Assembly (NCBI RefSeq): GCF_035621495.1
Contig: NZ_CP141821.1
Span: forward strand, 772,760 to 836,759
Source: Thermococcus sp. SY098
GTDB lineage: Archaea > Methanobacteriota_B > Thermococci > Thermococcales > Thermococcaceae
Direction of reading: 5' to 3'
Length of the DNA stretch: 64,000 nucleotides
In this document: piece by piece, positions 63,983-64,000 of the stretch
Layout: each line of letters starts with the position of its first letter
How positions within the stretch are numbered: position 1 is the stretch's first letter
Translations under genes and position numbers: made by a program
Notes under the pieces: model-generated
What the model was told of the DNA's origin: nothing
What the model saw: only the letters and a program-made list of their open reading frames with translations
Database searches by the model: none

Positions 63983-64000
63983 ATGACGCTGGTTAAAGAA
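63983..64000 (+). CDS. Start of a gene truncated by the window end
   Basis: Six codons (MTLVKE) follow a textbook GGAGGGA ribosome binding site 5 bases upstream and a strong TATA box at 63930. The product cannot be identified from this fragment. The strength of the promoter suggests a well-expressed gene. Confidence 0.7.

Overview
The window comes from a hyperthermophilic euryarchaeon of the order Thermococcales (Thermococcus/Pyrococcus group). The evidence is gene content and style: Hsp20 next to a Cdc48/VAT ATPase, DUF257 and KaiC-like proteins, deoxyhypusine synthase, MptE, Trm56, Cgi121, class III signal-peptide pilins, lipoproteins with archaeal lipoboxes, GGAGGTGA-type ribosome binding sites, TTTATAAG-type TATA boxes, many GTG/TTG starts, many 4-base ATGA/GTGA overlaps, and C/D box sRNAs with 12-nt guides. 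The DNA is AT-rich with a few GC-rich islands, which are tRNAs or candidate structured RNAs. Coding density is very high; no gene-free stretch reaches 300 bases (the longest is 63695-63982).

Region by region. 1-7.3 kb: the tail of a 2x[4Fe-4S] ferredoxin-type protein, a membrane-anchored winged-helix protein, a zinc-finger protein, Pcm, two HAD phosphatases, a prepilin-peptidase/pilin cluster, two ASCH proteins and two stand-alone Lrp/AsnC ligand-domain proteins. 7.3-16.9 kb: lipid headgroup synthase, Trm56, a transglutaminase-fold lipoprotein, SAM hydrolase (DUF62), NMN adenylyltransferase, an ABC-2 exporter operon, an MFS transporter and a DUF4143-type ATPase. 17-35 kb is more accessory: an ArsR regulator with palindromic operators, a CPBP-protease/GNAT fusion, GNATs, MFS transporters, four methyltransferase or propeller genes, and three genes broken by single-base changes, mostly in homopolymers. 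It also holds a cluster bracketed by two DUF2202 ferritin-like lipoproteins. 35-41 kb: MBL hydrolase, HEPN/MNT toxin-antitoxin pair, Mut7-C RNase, MptE, Sm-like protein, MobB, JAMM protease and a cofactor-dependent phosphoglycerate mutase. 41-47 kb: VAT/Hsp20 heat-shock unit, tRNA-Phe and tRNA-Gly, MTHFS-like protein and a class III aminotransferase. 47-64 kb: transporters, aminotransferases, Cgi121, an RHH-FtsZ-ParA-RHH cell-division/segregation block, RibL-PUA-PyrF-DUF4443 operon, methylmalonyl-CoA mutase, a KaiC-like signalling operon, deoxyhypusine synthase and a putative structured RNA.

How the genes work together. The peptidase at 3192-4319 probably processes the two pilin-like proteins encoded beside it. 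Hsp20 and VAT form a protein-quality unit with a repressor-type site at the promoter. The RHH (CdrS-like)-FtsZ-ParA-RHH block links division and chromosome partition. The KaiC/small output domain/DUF257 operon looks like an ATPase-based signalling device of unknown input. Several items are too small for a simple ORF search and were found by reading: a second pilin, a 48-residue protein, the ferredoxin tail, three C/D sRNAs, two tRNAs and two pseudogenes.
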